From: Hydrogenophilales bacterium 28-61-23
Lineage (GTDB): Bacteria; Pseudomonadota; Gammaproteobacteria; Burkholderiales; Thiobacillaceae
Assembly: GCA_002281555.1 (NCBI GenBank)
Contig: NCGJ01000014.1
Span: 1 to 64,000 of the forward strand
DNA: 64,000 nt
Direction: 5' to 3'
In this document: one piece after another, positions 27,117 through 35,920 of the stretch
Layout: each line of letters begins with the position of its first letter
Position numbering within the stretch: position 1 is the first letter of the stretch
Translations under genes and position numbers: made by a program
Notes under the pieces: generated by a model
Told to the model about the DNA's origin: nothing
Seen by the model: only the letters and a program-made list of their open reading frames with translations
Databases searched by the model: none

Positions 27117-27377
27117 ATGAGCGAGCGCCAAAACCTGCAAGACCAGTTCCTCAATACCCTGCGCAAAGAACATATGCATTGCTCCGTGTTCCTTGTGAAC
27201 GGCATCAAGCTGGTAGGAAAGATAGAATCTTTTGATCAGTACATGGTGCTGTTGCGCGGCAACGATCAAGCGGTGCAAGCCATTTTCAAGCACGCGATTT
27301 CGACCATTTCCCCGGCCAAGCAGATTTCCCTAGGCCCGCGTGACGCATCGGCCCCGGCTGAAAACACAGACGCGTAA
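27117..27377 (+). CDS. hfq: Hfq-family RNA chaperone, divergent
   Basis: This 86-residue protein forms the Sm fold of Hfq. The N-terminus [14 protein letters not shown] and the Sm1 core [18 protein letters not shown] are close to E. coli Hfq. Sm2 ends in [10 protein letters not shown] instead of YKHAISTVVP, keeping the proximal-site Lys-His. The loop before it ([18 protein letters not shown]) is about two residues longer than usual, and MHCSVF replaces VPVSIY, so the distal face is altered. The context is unusual, because housekeeping hfq in this class normally lies next to der/hflX. This is therefore probably a second Hfq. A giant hairpin follows 17 nt after the stop. Confidence 0.9.
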   Translation: MSERQNLQDQFLNTLRKEHMHCSVFLVNGIKLVGKIESFDQYMVLLRGNDQAVQAIFKHAISTISPAKQISLGPRDASAPAENTDA

Positions 27378-27394
27378 TCGTGTAATCGTTCAAG

Positions 27395-27456
27395 AATCAC
27401 ACCGCATCAATGAAAACGGGCGCTTGAGCGCCCGTTTTCATTGATGCGGTGTGATT
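27395..27456. terminator. 29-bp perfect inverted repeat, bidirectional terminator
   Basis: Two 29-nt arms (27395-27423 and 27428-27456) are perfectly complementary around the 4-nt loop TTGA. The inner part reads ACGGGCGC-TTGA-GCGCCCGT followed by TTTTC, and by symmetry the minus strand ends the same way. It can therefore terminate hfq from the left and nap transcripts from the right. The outer AATCACACCGCATCAATG extension is much longer than a terminator needs. Confidence 0.88.
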
Positions 27457-27567
27457 TGCTGATGCCCTGTCAGACCAAGCGCTTTAAGCAAAGTGCTTTA
27501 TGCAAAGCGCCTTACACCAGATGGCTGACAGGCAAACCCAGTCCGACTCCCGCCTTTACCGCAAATC

Positions 27568-28035
27568 TTACTTCGCCTTCTTGAACGTGCTTTGCACCAG
27601 CACGTCGACCTTGGCTTGCGGACGATGGCACTGGACGCAATTCCAGCGCCCCATATACATCTCACCCTTCTTCACATTGACGTAGTGGCTGGCCGGCGCG
27701 GGAATCGGCATGCCCTTGACCAACTTCTGTTTGAGCAGATCGGGTTGCACATGGCAGTCCTTGCACAGATTGGAGTCACGCGTGATCGGCACCATGTCCG
27801 TGATGGTGTGCGTGATCATCGGTGGCGCGGTGTTGTAGGACTTGGCCGCGCGTTTGTTGGTGCCAGGATCGCCACCGCCGAAATTAACGATGGCGGGATC
27901 GGGAACCTCATAAACGCTGGAGTTGTATAACCCGAGAGAATCCTCGGAGATGGCCTGATCCTGTACCGCGAAAGCGGGCAGGGACAAGGCCAGGGCAACA
28001 CTCAATAACAAGGTCTTCCTAACGGGTTTGCTCAT
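27568..28035 (-). CDS. napB: NapB, periplasmic nitrate reductase dihaem cytochrome c
   Basis: This 155-residue cytochrome passes electrons to NapA. A signal peptide ends at AFA (residue 23). The two haem sites CKDCH and CVQCH are intact, with the MITH and ASHY histidines expected as distal ligands. The start ATG 28035 overlaps the napH stop by 4 nt. It is the last gene of napDAGHB. Downstream, two short inverted repeats of AGCGCTTT type (about 27478-27511) and then the 29-bp palindrome close the operon. Confidence 0.95.
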   Translation of the reverse strand: MSKPVRKTLLLSVALALSLPAFAVQDQAISEDSLGLYNSSVYEVPDPAIVNFGGGDPGTNKRAAKSYNTAPPMITHTITDMVPITRDSNLCKDCHVQPDLLKQKLVKGMPIPAPASHYVNVKKGEMYMGRWNCVQCHRPQAKVDVLVQSTFKKAK

Positions 28036-28982
28036 CTCGTCCTCCTTTGAACGGCAATGGCGTCCGCCTGCACACGGGCTTGCGTGTTGTGGCTGCGGAT
28101 CAGGGGTTTGAAATCGAACTGCAGACTTCCTTCGGGGCAAATCGGCGTGCAGCGACCGCAGTTGCTGCATTCACCGGAAAACACATAACCACGTTCATCC
28201 AGCTTCTTCAGATTGAGTACCTGCGGCTCGGGACAGACTTTGGCGCACTCGCCGCAATGCGTGCAGGAGTTCTTGTCGAAACGCACCCGCAACAGGGCGG
28301 TCTTGCCAATGAGACTGTAGAACGCCCCCAGCGGGCAGAGGTGGCCGCACCAGCCGTTCTTCAGGATCAGCAGATCGAACAGAAAGATCGCGAGCAAGGC
28401 GGTAAATCCCATGCCTAGCCCGAAGATGATCTCGCGGTGCGTCATGCCGATGGGGCTGACCCATTCGAACGCGGCCAACCCGCTTAGCACGGTGATCGCC
28501 AAAGTCGCGACCAGAATGAAATAGCGCAGCATGCGCGGCAGATGGAAGATGGCCTGGACACCCAGCTTGTCGCGCAACCAGCCGGCGGCGTCTGTTACCG
28601 CATTGACCGGGCAAACCCAGGCGCAGAACATGCGACCGCCGATCAACAGGTAAATGCCCATCACGATGGCGACGCCAATCAGACTTTCCCGTTCCAGAAC
28701 ATGGCCGGTCAGGAATATCTGCAAGGCGGCGAAAGGATCGGTCAGAGGAACCAGGCCGATGAACTTGGAAGCCGACAGATTGCCAGTCAGCAAAGGCACA
28801 TCCTTCGCCACCTGCCAACCCCAGTGCGCCGTGCCGAAGAACAGCAGCAGGATGCCGAACTGGCCGATCCGGCGCAGAACGATATAGCGCCACGACCACA
28901 GCCGGGCGCCGAATGCGCGGCCATGGAGTTTCTCGGTGGAGGCCAGGGCGTCGGCCTTGTTGAAGGAGGGCGACTCGCTCAT
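28032..28982 (-). CDS. napH: NapH, membrane quinol dehydrogenase subunit
   Basis: This 316-residue polytopic protein has four predicted membrane helices. The CAWVCPVNA and CGHLCPLGA CX3CP motifs lie at the cytoplasmic side. Two C-terminal [4Fe-4S] motifs are CTHCGECAKVCP and CSNCGRCTPICP. With NapG it oxidises quinol and feeds periplasmic Nap in organisms that lack NapC. The gene overlaps napG by 4 nt upstream and napB by 4 nt downstream. No napC is in the cluster, so NapGH is the likely sole electron route. Confidence 0.95.
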   Translation of the reverse strand: MSESPSFNKADALASTEKLHGRAFGARLWSWRYIVLRRIGQFGILLLFFGTAHWGWQVAKDVPLLTGNLSASKFIGLVPLTDPFAALQIFLTGHVLERESLIGVAIVMGIYLLIGGRMFCAWVCPVNAVTDAAGWLRDKLGVQAIFHLPRMLRYFILVATLAITVLSGLAAFEWVSPIGMTHREIIFGLGMGFTALLAIFLFDLLILKNGWCGHLCPLGAFYSLIGKTALLRVRFDKNSCTHCGECAKVCPEPQVLNLKKLDERGYVFSGECSNCGRCTPICPEGSLQFDFKPLIRSHNTQARVQADAIAVQRRTR

Positions 28983-29773
28983 AGCCCCCCCTCATTCAGA
29001 TAATCCACACCGGGAGCCGTCTTGGGCACCGGCGCATCCACCGCCGTCGCCGGCAGCGCGTCGGCCGGTTTGAAATCCTGGGTGACTTCGGTATCGAAAG
29101 TCCAGCCCAGGCGGTAGTGCTCGCCGATTTTCCCCTGCACCAGCTTGTGCGGCAGGATACGGATCGCGGCGATATCGGTCGGGCAGGCCTTCTCACAGAT
29201 ACCGCAGCCGGTGCAGGCGTCGGAATGCACCAGCGGAATGAACATGGCGTGCTTGGAAGTCTGGCGCGGATGCGTTTCCAGCGTGATCGCCTTGCCCTTG
29301 AGCGGACATTCGCGGTGGCAAATTTCGCAACGCAGACCTTTATAGGACAGGCAGTTCTCGATATCGATCACCGCCAGACCCATGCGCGCGTCGTTGATGT
29401 TCTTGAGCTTCGGCGACAAGGCACCGGTCGGGCAGGCCTTCATGCAGGGAATGTCCGGACACATCACGCAGGCGCCGGTGCGCGGCTCGTAGAACGGCAT
29501 GCCGATGGGCAGATCGCCGCCAGCCGGCTGTAATTTGAGGATCAGCGGCGGGCAGGCATTGACGCATTGCCCGCATTTGATGCAGGCGGCATTGAAGTCA
29601 TCCTCGGCCAGGGCGCCAGGAGGACGCAGCGCATAGGGCGCGGCGCGCGCTTCATTGCGCAAGATGTAATCCCACAACAGGCCGCCGGTACCGGCGAGGG
29701 CGGCGCCTTGCGCCAGCTTCACCAGGAAATCGCGGCGGGTTGGATTTAGGCCGCCAAGGCCTGTTTCAGCCAT
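28979..29773 (-). CDS. napG: NapG, periplasmic Fe-S ferredoxin of nitrate reduction
   Basis: This 264-residue protein carries a twin-arginine signal (TRRDFLVK, residues 12-19, then a hydrophobic stretch). The four [4Fe-4S] clusters come from CIKCGQCVNACP, CVMCPDIPCMKACP, CEICHRECP and CTGCGICEKACP. It accepts electrons from NapH and passes them to NapB or NapA in the periplasm. It is 138 nt downstream of napA, with a hairpin in between, so its expression may be tuned below that of napA. Confidence 0.95.
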   Translation of the reverse strand: MAETGLGGLNPTRRDFLVKLAQGAALAGTGGLLWDYILRNEARAAPYALRPPGALAEDDFNAACIKCGQCVNACPPLILKLQPAGGDLPIGMPFYEPRTGACVMCPDIPCMKACPTGALSPKLKNINDARMGLAVIDIENCLSYKGLRCEICHRECPLKGKAITLETHPRQTSKHAMFIPLVHSDACTGCGICEKACPTDIAAIRILPHKLVQGKIGEHYRLGWTFDTEVTQDFKPADALPATAVDAPVPKTAPGVDYLNEGGL

Positions 29774-29875
29774 TCATTTCACCTATCGACCAATTTTCAC
29801 CTATCAACCCATTGGGCCCATTCAGCCGGGGTGAGGAAACGTCAATGCGGAAAGCCGCACGCAACAATCCCTCAA

Positions 29876-29903
29876 CCCGGCCCTCTCCAAAGAGAGAGCC
29901 GGG
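29876..29903. promoter_or_regulatory. Intercistronic hairpin between napA and napG
   Basis: CCCGGC and GCCGGG close a stem with an inner CTCTC/GAGAG pairing, one mismatch and a CAAA loop. It lies just downstream of the napA stop on the minus strand, inside a 138-nt gap in an otherwise overlapping operon. No T-run follows, so it is more likely an mRNA-processing or stability element than a full terminator. Confidence 0.5.
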
Positions 29904-29911
29904 CTGCATCA

Positions 29912-32656
29912 TCAAGCCTTGTAGACCTTCACCGCGCACTTCTTGTAGTCGGTCTCTTTCGAGAGCGGACAAGTCGCGTCGAGGGTGACCTTGTTGATCA
30001 ACACGCCTTCGTCGAACCAGGGCACATAAACCATGCCGCGCGGCATGCGGTTGCGGCCACCGGTTTCCAGACGCACCTTGACCTTGCCGCGACGCGACTC
30101 GACCCAGACCAGATCGTTACGCTTGAGGCCCTTGGCATCGGCGTCCTTCTGGCTGATCCAGCACACCGCGTTGGGCACAGCGCGGTGCAGTTCCGGCACC
30201 CGGCGGGTCATGGTGCCGGAGTGCCAGTGTTCCAGCACGCGGCCGGTACACAGCCATAGGTCGTAGTTGGCATCGGGTTTCTCGACCGGAGAAGCATACG
30301 GACGGAAATAGATCTTGGCCTTATGTGAGATGTCCACCTTCTTGGCCGGATCGCCCGGCTTGTCCAGATCGCCCATGACCAGGGCGGCGCCGTTGTTGCC
30401 GTAGAAGTCGAAACCGGAACCTTTGGCGACATAAGAGTCGTACTTCTCGTTGTTGCGCCACAGTGTTTCCACCCACTTGCCATCTTTCTCGATCACCGGC
30501 CAGCGCAGACCGCGCACCTTGTCATGGTGATAGATGTCGAACGGCGCCAGGTCGTGGCCATGGCCGCTGCCGAACTGGCGGTATTCCTCGAACAACGCTT
30601 TTTCGGGGAACCAGCCATCCTTCAACAAATCGGCGACATGGTTGCCGTGCCCTTTGGCAATGGGGTCGGGCCACTTGTGCTTCTTGTTCTCGGCGGTTGC
30701 GAACAGCACGTCGTAAAGCGTCGATTCCGGGGTGTAACCCATCGCCTGGGCGGCAGGCAGCACATCCGGCAGACCTCCATCAAGGCCGGGTATCTTCTGC
30801 GCGCCCCAAACATCCTTGAGTTTGAAACGCTTGGACAGCTCCAGCATCATCCAGATATCGGCGCGCGCCTGGCCGGGCGGCAGAATCTGCTGACGCCAGA
30901 CCTGGGTACGGCGCTCGGCGTTGCCGTATGCGCCCCACTTCTCGTTGATCATCGCGGCCGGCAGGATCAGGTCGGCCACCTTGCAGGAAACACCGGGGTA
31001 TGCATCGGCGACGACGATGAAGTTGTTCATCTCGCGCGCGGCCTTGATCCAGTGATTGACGTTGGCGGTGTTCTGCCAGGGATTGTTGACCTGGGTCCAG
31101 CTGAACAAGATCTGGCCGTCTTCCAGATCGCGCATGATCTTGACGAAGTGGCTGCCCATCTGAGGGTTGATGGTGCCGGCGGGCAGTTTCCATATCTTCT
31201 CGGCGATGGCCCGGTGCTTCGGATTCATCACCACCATATCGGCCGGCAGGCGATGGGCGAAGGTGCCCACTTCGCGCGCCGTGCCGCAGGCGGAGGGCTG
31301 GCCGGTCAGGGAGAAAGCGCCGTCGCCGGGCTTGCACTGGCGGCCGGTAAGCAGGTGATTCATATAGGCCTGCTCGTTGACCCAGGAACCGCGCTGGTGC
31401 TGGTTGAAACCCATGGTCCAGTAGGACACGATCTTGCGCCCCTTCTCGCAGTACAGGTCGGCGAGTTGTTGCAGCTTGGCCTTGAAGGCATCCATCGGCT
31501 CGTCCGGATCGCCCTTGGCGACGGCGGCGGTGAAGTCCAGGGTGTAAGGCTCGACGGCGGTCTTGAAATCTTCAAAACTGATCGCCCAATCCTTCATCGG
31601 CGTGGCGGCATTCTTCTGCTCCACCACATCGCCTTCTTTCTTGCGCTGACCGATGGCCTCCCACTTGTCGATGACGTGGGACTGCTCGTTCTTGACGATC
31701 TCCATCTCGGCGGCCGTGTGGAACTTGTCGGCGTTCTTGGGACGGAAACCGTAGCCGATGTCATAAGGGCCGGTCGCGAACTGGGTGTATTTCTTGACGT
31801 AATCGTGGTCGATGGCATCGCGCTTGACGATCTCGCGGGCGATGTAATTCTGGATCGCCAGGTCGCCGCTGGGCGAGAAGATGATTTCCAGATCGGCGAT
31901 GTCGGAGGACATGTTGCCGTAGACCGACAGGTTGACCACCTTCATCTTGGCGTGAGTCAGGCGACGGTCGGTGATGCGCGACCACAGGATCGGGTGCATC
32001 TCCGCCATGTTGGCGCCCCACAAAACGGCGGTGTCGGTGTGCTCGATGTCGTCGTAGTTGCCTTGCGGCTCGTCGATACCGAAGGTCTGCATGAAACCGA
32101 CCACGGCGGAGGCCATGCAATGGCGCGCGTTCGGGTCGAGGTTGTTGGAGCGGAAGCCGGCCTTCATCAGCTTGGCGGCGGTGTAGCCCTCATGGATGGT
32201 GTACTGGCCGGAACCGAAGATGGACAAGCCATGCGGGCCCTTTTCCTTCATCGCCCAGCGCATCTTCTCTTCCATGACATCGAGCGCCTGTTCCCAGGAG
32301 ACGGGAACGAACTTGCCCTTCTTGTCGAACTTGCCGTCGGTCATGCGCAGCAGCGGCTGGGTCAGACGGTCCTTGCCGTAGTTGATCTTGCCGTTGAAGT
32401 AACCCTTGACGCAGTTCAGGCCCTTGTTCACCGGCGCATCCGGGTCGCCTTTGGTGGCGACGATGCGGCCGGCCTTGGTCGCGATCATGATGCCGCAACC
32501 GGTACCGCAGAAACGACACACGCCCTTGTCCCACTGCCAGCCCGCCTCACCCGCCTTGACGGCGGCCTCGGCCTGTTCCGATAGCGGCATCCCCACGGTG
32601 GCGGCGGTAGCACCGGCAACACTGGTCTTCAGAAAATCACGACGCGAAAGTCCCAT
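29912..32656 (-). CDS. napA: NapA, periplasmic nitrate reductase catalytic subunit
   Basis: This 914-residue molybdenum bis-MGD enzyme reduces nitrate to nitrite. A TAT signal (SRRDFLK, 4-10) leads to the [4Fe-4S] site at CRFCGTGCG (47-55) with Cys82 in LNCVKGY. The Mo-ligand cysteine is in [16 protein letters not shown]. The length exceeds the roughly 830 residues of Paracoccus/E. coli NapA and matches the long form found in Campylobacterota, with insertions around residues 330-360 and 640-740. The gene is second in napDAGHB, after its chaperone napD. The ribosome-binding site (GGAG) is visible upstream. This long form together with NapGH is uncommon outside epsilonproteobacteria and a few betaproteobacteria. 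Confidence 0.95.
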   Translation of the reverse strand: MGLSRRDFLKTSVAGATAATVGMPLSEQAEAAVKAGEAGWQWDKGVCRFCGTGCGIMIATKAGRIVATKGDPDAPVNKGLNCVKGYFNGKINYGKDRLTQPLLRMTDGKFDKKGKFVPVSWEQALDVMEEKMRWAMKEKGPHGLSIFGSGQYTIHEGYTAAKLMKAGFRSNNLDPNARHCMASAVVGFMQTFGIDEPQGNYDDIEHTDTAVLWGANMAEMHPILWSRITDRRLTHAKMKVVNLSVYGNMSSDIADLEIIFSPSGDLAIQNYIAREIVKRDAIDHDYVKKYTQFATGPYDIGYGFRPKNADKFHTAAEMEIVKNEQSHVIDKWEAIGQRKKEGDVVEQKNAATPMKDWAISFEDFKTAVEPYTLDFTAAVAKGDPDEPMDAFKAKLQQLADLYCEKGRKIVSYWTMGFNQHQRGSWVNEQAYMNHLLTGRQCKPGDGAFSLTGQPSACGTAREVGTFAHRLPADMVVMNPKHRAIAEKIWKLPAGTINPQMGSHFVKIMRDLEDGQILFSWTQVNNPWQNTANVNHWIKAAREMNNFIVVADAYPGVSCKVADLILPAAMINEKWGAYGNAERRTQVWRQQILPPGQARADIWMMLELSKRFKLKDVWGAQKIPGLDGGLPDVLPAAQAMGYTPESTLYDVLFATAENKKHKWPDPIAKGHGNHVADLLKDGWFPEKALFEEYRQFGSGHGHDLAPFDIYHHDKVRGLRWPVIEKDGKWVETLWRNNEKYDSYVAKGSGFDFYGNNGAALVMGDLDKPGDPAKKVDISHKAKIYFRPYASPVEKPDANYDLWLCTGRVLEHWHSGTMTRRVPELHRAVPNAVCWISQKDADAKGLKRNDLVWVESRRGKVKVRLETGGRNRMPRGMVYVPWFDEGVLINKVTLDATCPLSKETDYKKCAVKVYKA

Positions 32657-32674
32657 CTCAGCCTCCTAGCTCGA

Positions 32675-32998
32675 TCAACTGTTCAAATATGCCGGCACGG
32701 CACAGGTCTCAAAACCATCCTGCTGTTCGATCAACTCCGGCGGCATGGCTTCGTAAATGCGTTCATCTTCGGCGAGATAGTGGTAGACCATCTCCGCCAT
32801 GATGACGTGGGGAATCGCCTTGATGCGCTTGACGCCTTCAATCTCGGCGTGAATGTCTTCCGCTTCCTGTACCGCCACGATGCGACCTGTCGCGGCATCC
32901 ACCTGATGAACCTCGACGCCTTCCAGCGCGTTGAGCGCTTCGACCACTTGCCCGTGGCTCTCGGGTTTTGACATCACTAAAATGCCTGACAAATTCAC
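32675..32998 (-). CDS. napD: NapD, chaperone for NapA maturation
   Basis: This 107-residue cytoplasmic protein binds the twin-arginine signal of NapA and controls its export and cofactor loading. It shows the ferredoxin-like fold pattern of the family (LSGILVMSKPE...EVHQVDAATGRIVAVQE...IPHVIMAEMVYHYL). Translation starts at GTG 32998, supported by a strong AAGGAGG site just upstream. It is the first gene of the operon and is followed after 18 nt by napA. The C-terminus is about 15 residues longer than short NapD forms. Confidence 0.93.
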   Translation of the reverse strand: MNLSGILVMSKPESHGQVVEALNALEGVEVHQVDAATGRIVAVQEAEDIHAEIEGVKRIKAIPHVIMAEMVYHYLAEDERIYEAMPPELIEQQDGFETCAVPAYLNS

Positions 32999-33058
32999 GG
33001 TCTTCCTCCTTGGGGTTAGACGCGGCGCAAATCCTGACTTCCTTGTCCTTTATTTACT

Positions 33059-33072
33059 TTGACTATGGTCAA
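33059..33072. promoter_or_regulatory. FNR/DNR-type operator TTGAC-N4-GTCAA
   Basis: The perfect half-sites TTGAC and GTCAA are separated by TATG, forming an ideal Crp/Fnr-family operator between napD and the divergent regulator gene. Its centre lies about 68 nt from the napD start and 74 nt from the regulator start. A class II position (-41.5) would leave leaders of about 26-33 nt on either side. The half-site TTGAC differs from FNR's TTGAT, which suits DNR/NNR-like proteins. Confidence 0.8.
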
Positions 33073-33139
33073 GTTTGGCTCAAACTGACACGGGTTAAAT
33101 GCCGGGCAACCCCGTAAACATCCACTCCGGAGAACCTAC

Positions 33140-33829
33140 TTGATTCTTGAAACACGCCACTCCATCGCCGAAATTCTGTCGCGACAGCCTTTGTTCCGAG
33201 GACTGTCGGAAGCTGAACTGACGCAAATATCGTCTGGATGCCGTGAATTTCACGCCAAGAAGAACGAGGTGCTGTTCCAGAAAGGAGACACGCCCGAAGG
33301 CATGCACGCGGTCGTGGCGGGACAAATCAAACTGGCGCTGCCGTCGTCGCACGGGGCCGAGAAAATCGTCCATATGTGCGGACCCGGCACCACGTTCGGT
33401 GAAGCCGTCGTTTTCCTTGACACGATATACCCCATCAGCGGCCAGGCCATGACGGACAGTCTGCTCGTGCTGATTTCAAAACGCGTGCTGTTTGAAGCCA
33501 TGGATAACAACAGCATGCTCAGCCGGAAAATGCTGGCCAGCTTGTCGGCGCGTTTACATGAACTGATCGGGGACATGGAAAGCTGCACCCTGCTTAACAG
33601 CATGCAGCGCGTGATCTGTTTTTTGATTCAAGCCGCGCCGGCGAATCATTCAGGACGATTCGAGATCGTGCTGCCGTCCAGCAAACAGAACATCGCCTCT
33701 CAACTCAATCTAGCGCCGGAGACTTTTTCGCGCGCGCTCAAACATCTATCCGACCAAGCGTTGATAGAAATCAAAGGCCGCTCGATCAGCGTGGTGGACT
33801 TGCAGCTTCTTAAAAATTTCTCGGCCTGA
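33140..33829 (+). CDS. Crp/Fnr-family transcriptional regulator
   Basis: This 229-residue regulator has an N-terminal cyclic-nucleotide-binding-like barrel (about 15-130), a dimerisation helix, and a C-terminal winged helix (about 180-215, PSSKQNIASQLNLAPETFSR). It lacks the N-terminal cysteine cluster of FNR, so it is not a direct Fe-S oxygen sensor. DNR/NnrR-like proteins that respond to NO through haem are the closest functional fit, given its place divergent from nap and the shared operator. A TTG start at 33140 is assumed, with an upstream GGAGA. It probably activates nap and regulates itself. Confidence 0.88.
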   Translation: MILETRHSIAEILSRQPLFRGLSEAELTQISSGCREFHAKKNEVLFQKGDTPEGMHAVVAGQIKLALPSSHGAEKIVHMCGPGTTFGEAVVFLDTIYPISGQAMTDSLLVLISKRVLFEAMDNNSMLSRKMLASLSARLHELIGDMESCTLLNSMQRVICFLIQAAPANHSGRFEIVLPSSKQNIASQLNLAPETFSRALKHLSDQALIEIKGRSISVVDLQLLKNFSA

Positions 33830-33990
33830 GCCCCCCCGCCTACCCTGGCGGGCCGAGCAATTCCGCTATCGATTTGCGCCCCGACGAAGGCCGTTCCGCC
33901 GTTGCCGACACACGAACGGCGCAGGCCGGAAATATCCCCGTCACACGAACGAATTAGTCTTGCAATAGCACTCACATAAAACCGTCATCC

Positions 33991-35217
33991 ATGCCCGCGC
34001 CCGAGATCCACATCCATAGCTCCCCCACCGCCCTCACCCTGCGCGACCGACTCGACCAGAATGTTTTCAACGCGCTCTATGCGCGTTCCCTGGTCTACAA
34101 CACTTGCTGGGAAGATCCGGCGGTCGATCGACAAGCGTTGAACCTGGGACCGGACGATACCGTCATGGTCATTTCCAGCGCGGGCTGCAACGCGCTCGAC
34201 TACGCGCTGGACGGACCGGCCCGAATCCACGCCGTCGATGCCAATCCACGCCAGAACGCGCTACTGGAACTGAAGATCGCGGCCATACGCCGACTCGAGT
34301 TCGAGGATTTTTTCGCCATATTCGGCGATGGCTACCACCCCCGCTTCGAGGAAATTTATCGCTCCACGCTGCGCGGCGAACTATCCGATTTCGCACGCGA
34401 CTGGTGGGACAAACACGGCAACTGGTTCACCAGTCCGCTCGGAAGCTTCTATTACCATGGCCTATCCGGTCTGGTCGCGCGCGGTTTTCGCGCCTATTTC
34501 CGGATGCGGCCGAAGCTGGCCAGCGACGCGCAAGACCTGTTCGCCGCGACCGACCTTGCAACCCAACGCCGCATCTACGACGAACGCATCGCGCCCGCGC
34601 TCTGGACCCCGGCGATGAAATGGGTGCTCGGGCGCCAGCTCACCATGAGCCTGCTCGGCGTGCCTCACCCGCAACGTCGGCTGGTTCAGGACCAACATCA
34701 GGATGGCATCGCGGGCTTCATCCGCGAAGCGCTCGAGTATGTATTCAAGCAACTGTCCATCGCCGACAACTATTTCTGGCGTGTCTACCTGAATGGCCGC
34801 TACACGCCGAACTGCTGTCCGGAATATCTCAAGCCCGACAACTTCCAGGCACTGAAAAACGGCCTGGTCGACCGCATCAAAACCCATAGCTGCACGGTCA
34901 CCGAGTTCCTGCACGACACAAACAAACCGATTTCCCGCTTCGTCCTGCTCGACCATATGGACTGGATGAGCAGCTATTACCCGGCGGCGCTGGTCGAAGA
35001 GTGGAACGCGATCCTGGGCCGCGCCCGCGCTGGCGCGCGCATCCTGCTGCGCAGCGCCCATGCCGACCCCGCTTTCCTGAACTGGGTCCACGTCGGCCAC
35101 GAGCGGCGTCGACTCGACGAAACCTTGACCTTCGACCACGCCCTGGCGGCGCGCCTGCATGTCGAAGACCGCGTACACACTTATGCCGGTTTCAAGATCG
35201 CCAATGTCCCCGGCTGA
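33991..35217 (+). CDS. btaA: BtaA-like SAM:diacylglycerol 3-amino-3-carboxypropyl transferase
   Basis: This 408-residue DUF3419 protein would transfer the aminocarboxypropyl group of S-adenosylmethionine to diacylglycerol, the first step of betaine lipid (DGTS) synthesis. Family features are the YNTCWEDPAVDRQAL segment, the nucleotide-binding VISSAGCNALDYAL (about 56-69), and the C-terminal FVLLDHMDWMSSYYP and RSAHADP stretches. It overlaps the methyltransferase gene by 14 nt, matching the btaAB pair known in Rhodobacter and Sinorhizobium. No canonical Pho box was seen in the 160-bp upstream gap. Confidence 0.88.
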   Translation: MPAPEIHIHSSPTALTLRDRLDQNVFNALYARSLVYNTCWEDPAVDRQALNLGPDDTVMVISSAGCNALDYALDGPARIHAVDANPRQNALLELKIAAIRRLEFEDFFAIFGDGYHPRFEEIYRSTLRGELSDFARDWWDKHGNWFTSPLGSFYYHGLSGLVARGFRAYFRMRPKLASDAQDLFAATDLATQRRIYDERIAPALWTPAMKWVLGRQLTMSLLGVPHPQRRLVQDQHQDGIAGFIREALEYVFKQLSIADNYFWRVYLNGRYTPNCCPEYLKPDNFQALKNGLVDRIKTHSCTVTEFLHDTNKPISRFVLLDHMDWMSSYYPAALVEEWNAILGRARAGARILLRSAHADPAFLNWVHVGHERRRLDETLTFDHALAARLHVEDRVHTYAGFKIANVPG

Positions 35218-35917
35218 GCTCGCCGCCGACGCCCGCATTCTCTGGCGACTGATGCGCGGGCAGCCGCGCAACGGCAGCCATGCGGAACGCCTTGAGGGTT
35301 TCTATGCGCCGCAGGCCGGGCGTTACGATGCCTTCCGCGCCCGCCTGCTGCATGGCCGTAACGATCTGATCGAAGCGCTGCGCATCCCCTCCGGCGCGCA
35401 TGTGGTCGAACTCGGCTGCGGCACCGGCAGCAACCTGGAAGCGCTCAGCCAGGCCAGGCCGCTTGAAACGCTGGCCAGCGTGCAACTGGTCGATCTCTGC
35501 CCCGCCCTGCTCGCGATAGCGCGCCAACGCGCCGCGCGGCACGCCAATATCGAGGTTTTCGAGGCCGACGCGACAACCTGGCAGCCCCGACAGCCGGTTG
35601 ACTTCGTCTACCTGTCTTACGCGCTGACCATGATGCCGGACTGGCGCGCGGTTCTGCATAACGCCTGGACCATGCTGGCCCCCGGCGGTCGTCTCGGCAT
35701 TGTCGACTTCCACCTGCCGGAGACCGCGAACCGGCTCGGCAACCGCTTCTGGCGGAACTGGTTTGCCCATGACGGCGTCCATCTCTCAGACCGGCACCTA
35801 CCCGCGTTGCGCGCCCTGTCGCACGATACCCACACGGAAGAACGCCGCGCCCCGGTGCCCTATCTGCCCCGGCTGCGTGCGCCGTACTACCTGTTCGTCG
35901 GCACCAAGCCCAGATAA
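35204..35917 (+). CDS. btaB: BtaB-like diacylglycerylhomoserine N-methyltransferase
   Basis: This 237-residue class I SAM-dependent methyltransferase would add three methyl groups to diacylglycerylhomoserine to finish the betaine lipid. The SAM motif VVELGCGTGSNLEAL (about 67-81), the acidic VDLCP and the MLAPGGRLGIVDFH post-motif are clear. I chose ATG 35204, inside the end of btaA. The earlier in-frame start at 35159 would increase the overlap. Identification rests on the btaA partnership, since the domain alone is generic. Confidence 0.85.
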   Translation: MSPAELAADARILWRLMRGQPRNGSHAERLEGFYAPQAGRYDAFRARLLHGRNDLIEALRIPSGAHVVELGCGTGSNLEALSQARPLETLASVQLVDLCPALLAIARQRAARHANIEVFEADATTWQPRQPVDFVYLSYALTMMPDWRAVLHNAWTMLAPGGRLGIVDFHLPETANRLGNRFWRNWFAHDGVHLSDRHLPALRALSHDTHTEERRAPVPYLPRLRAPYYLFVGTKPR

Positions 35918-35920
35918 GGC

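Noticed and set aside
33830-33990. Pho box upstream of btaA
   Set aside because: No pair of CTGTCAT-like 7-mers at 11-bp spacing was found; only a lone CCGTCAT occurs near the start codon.
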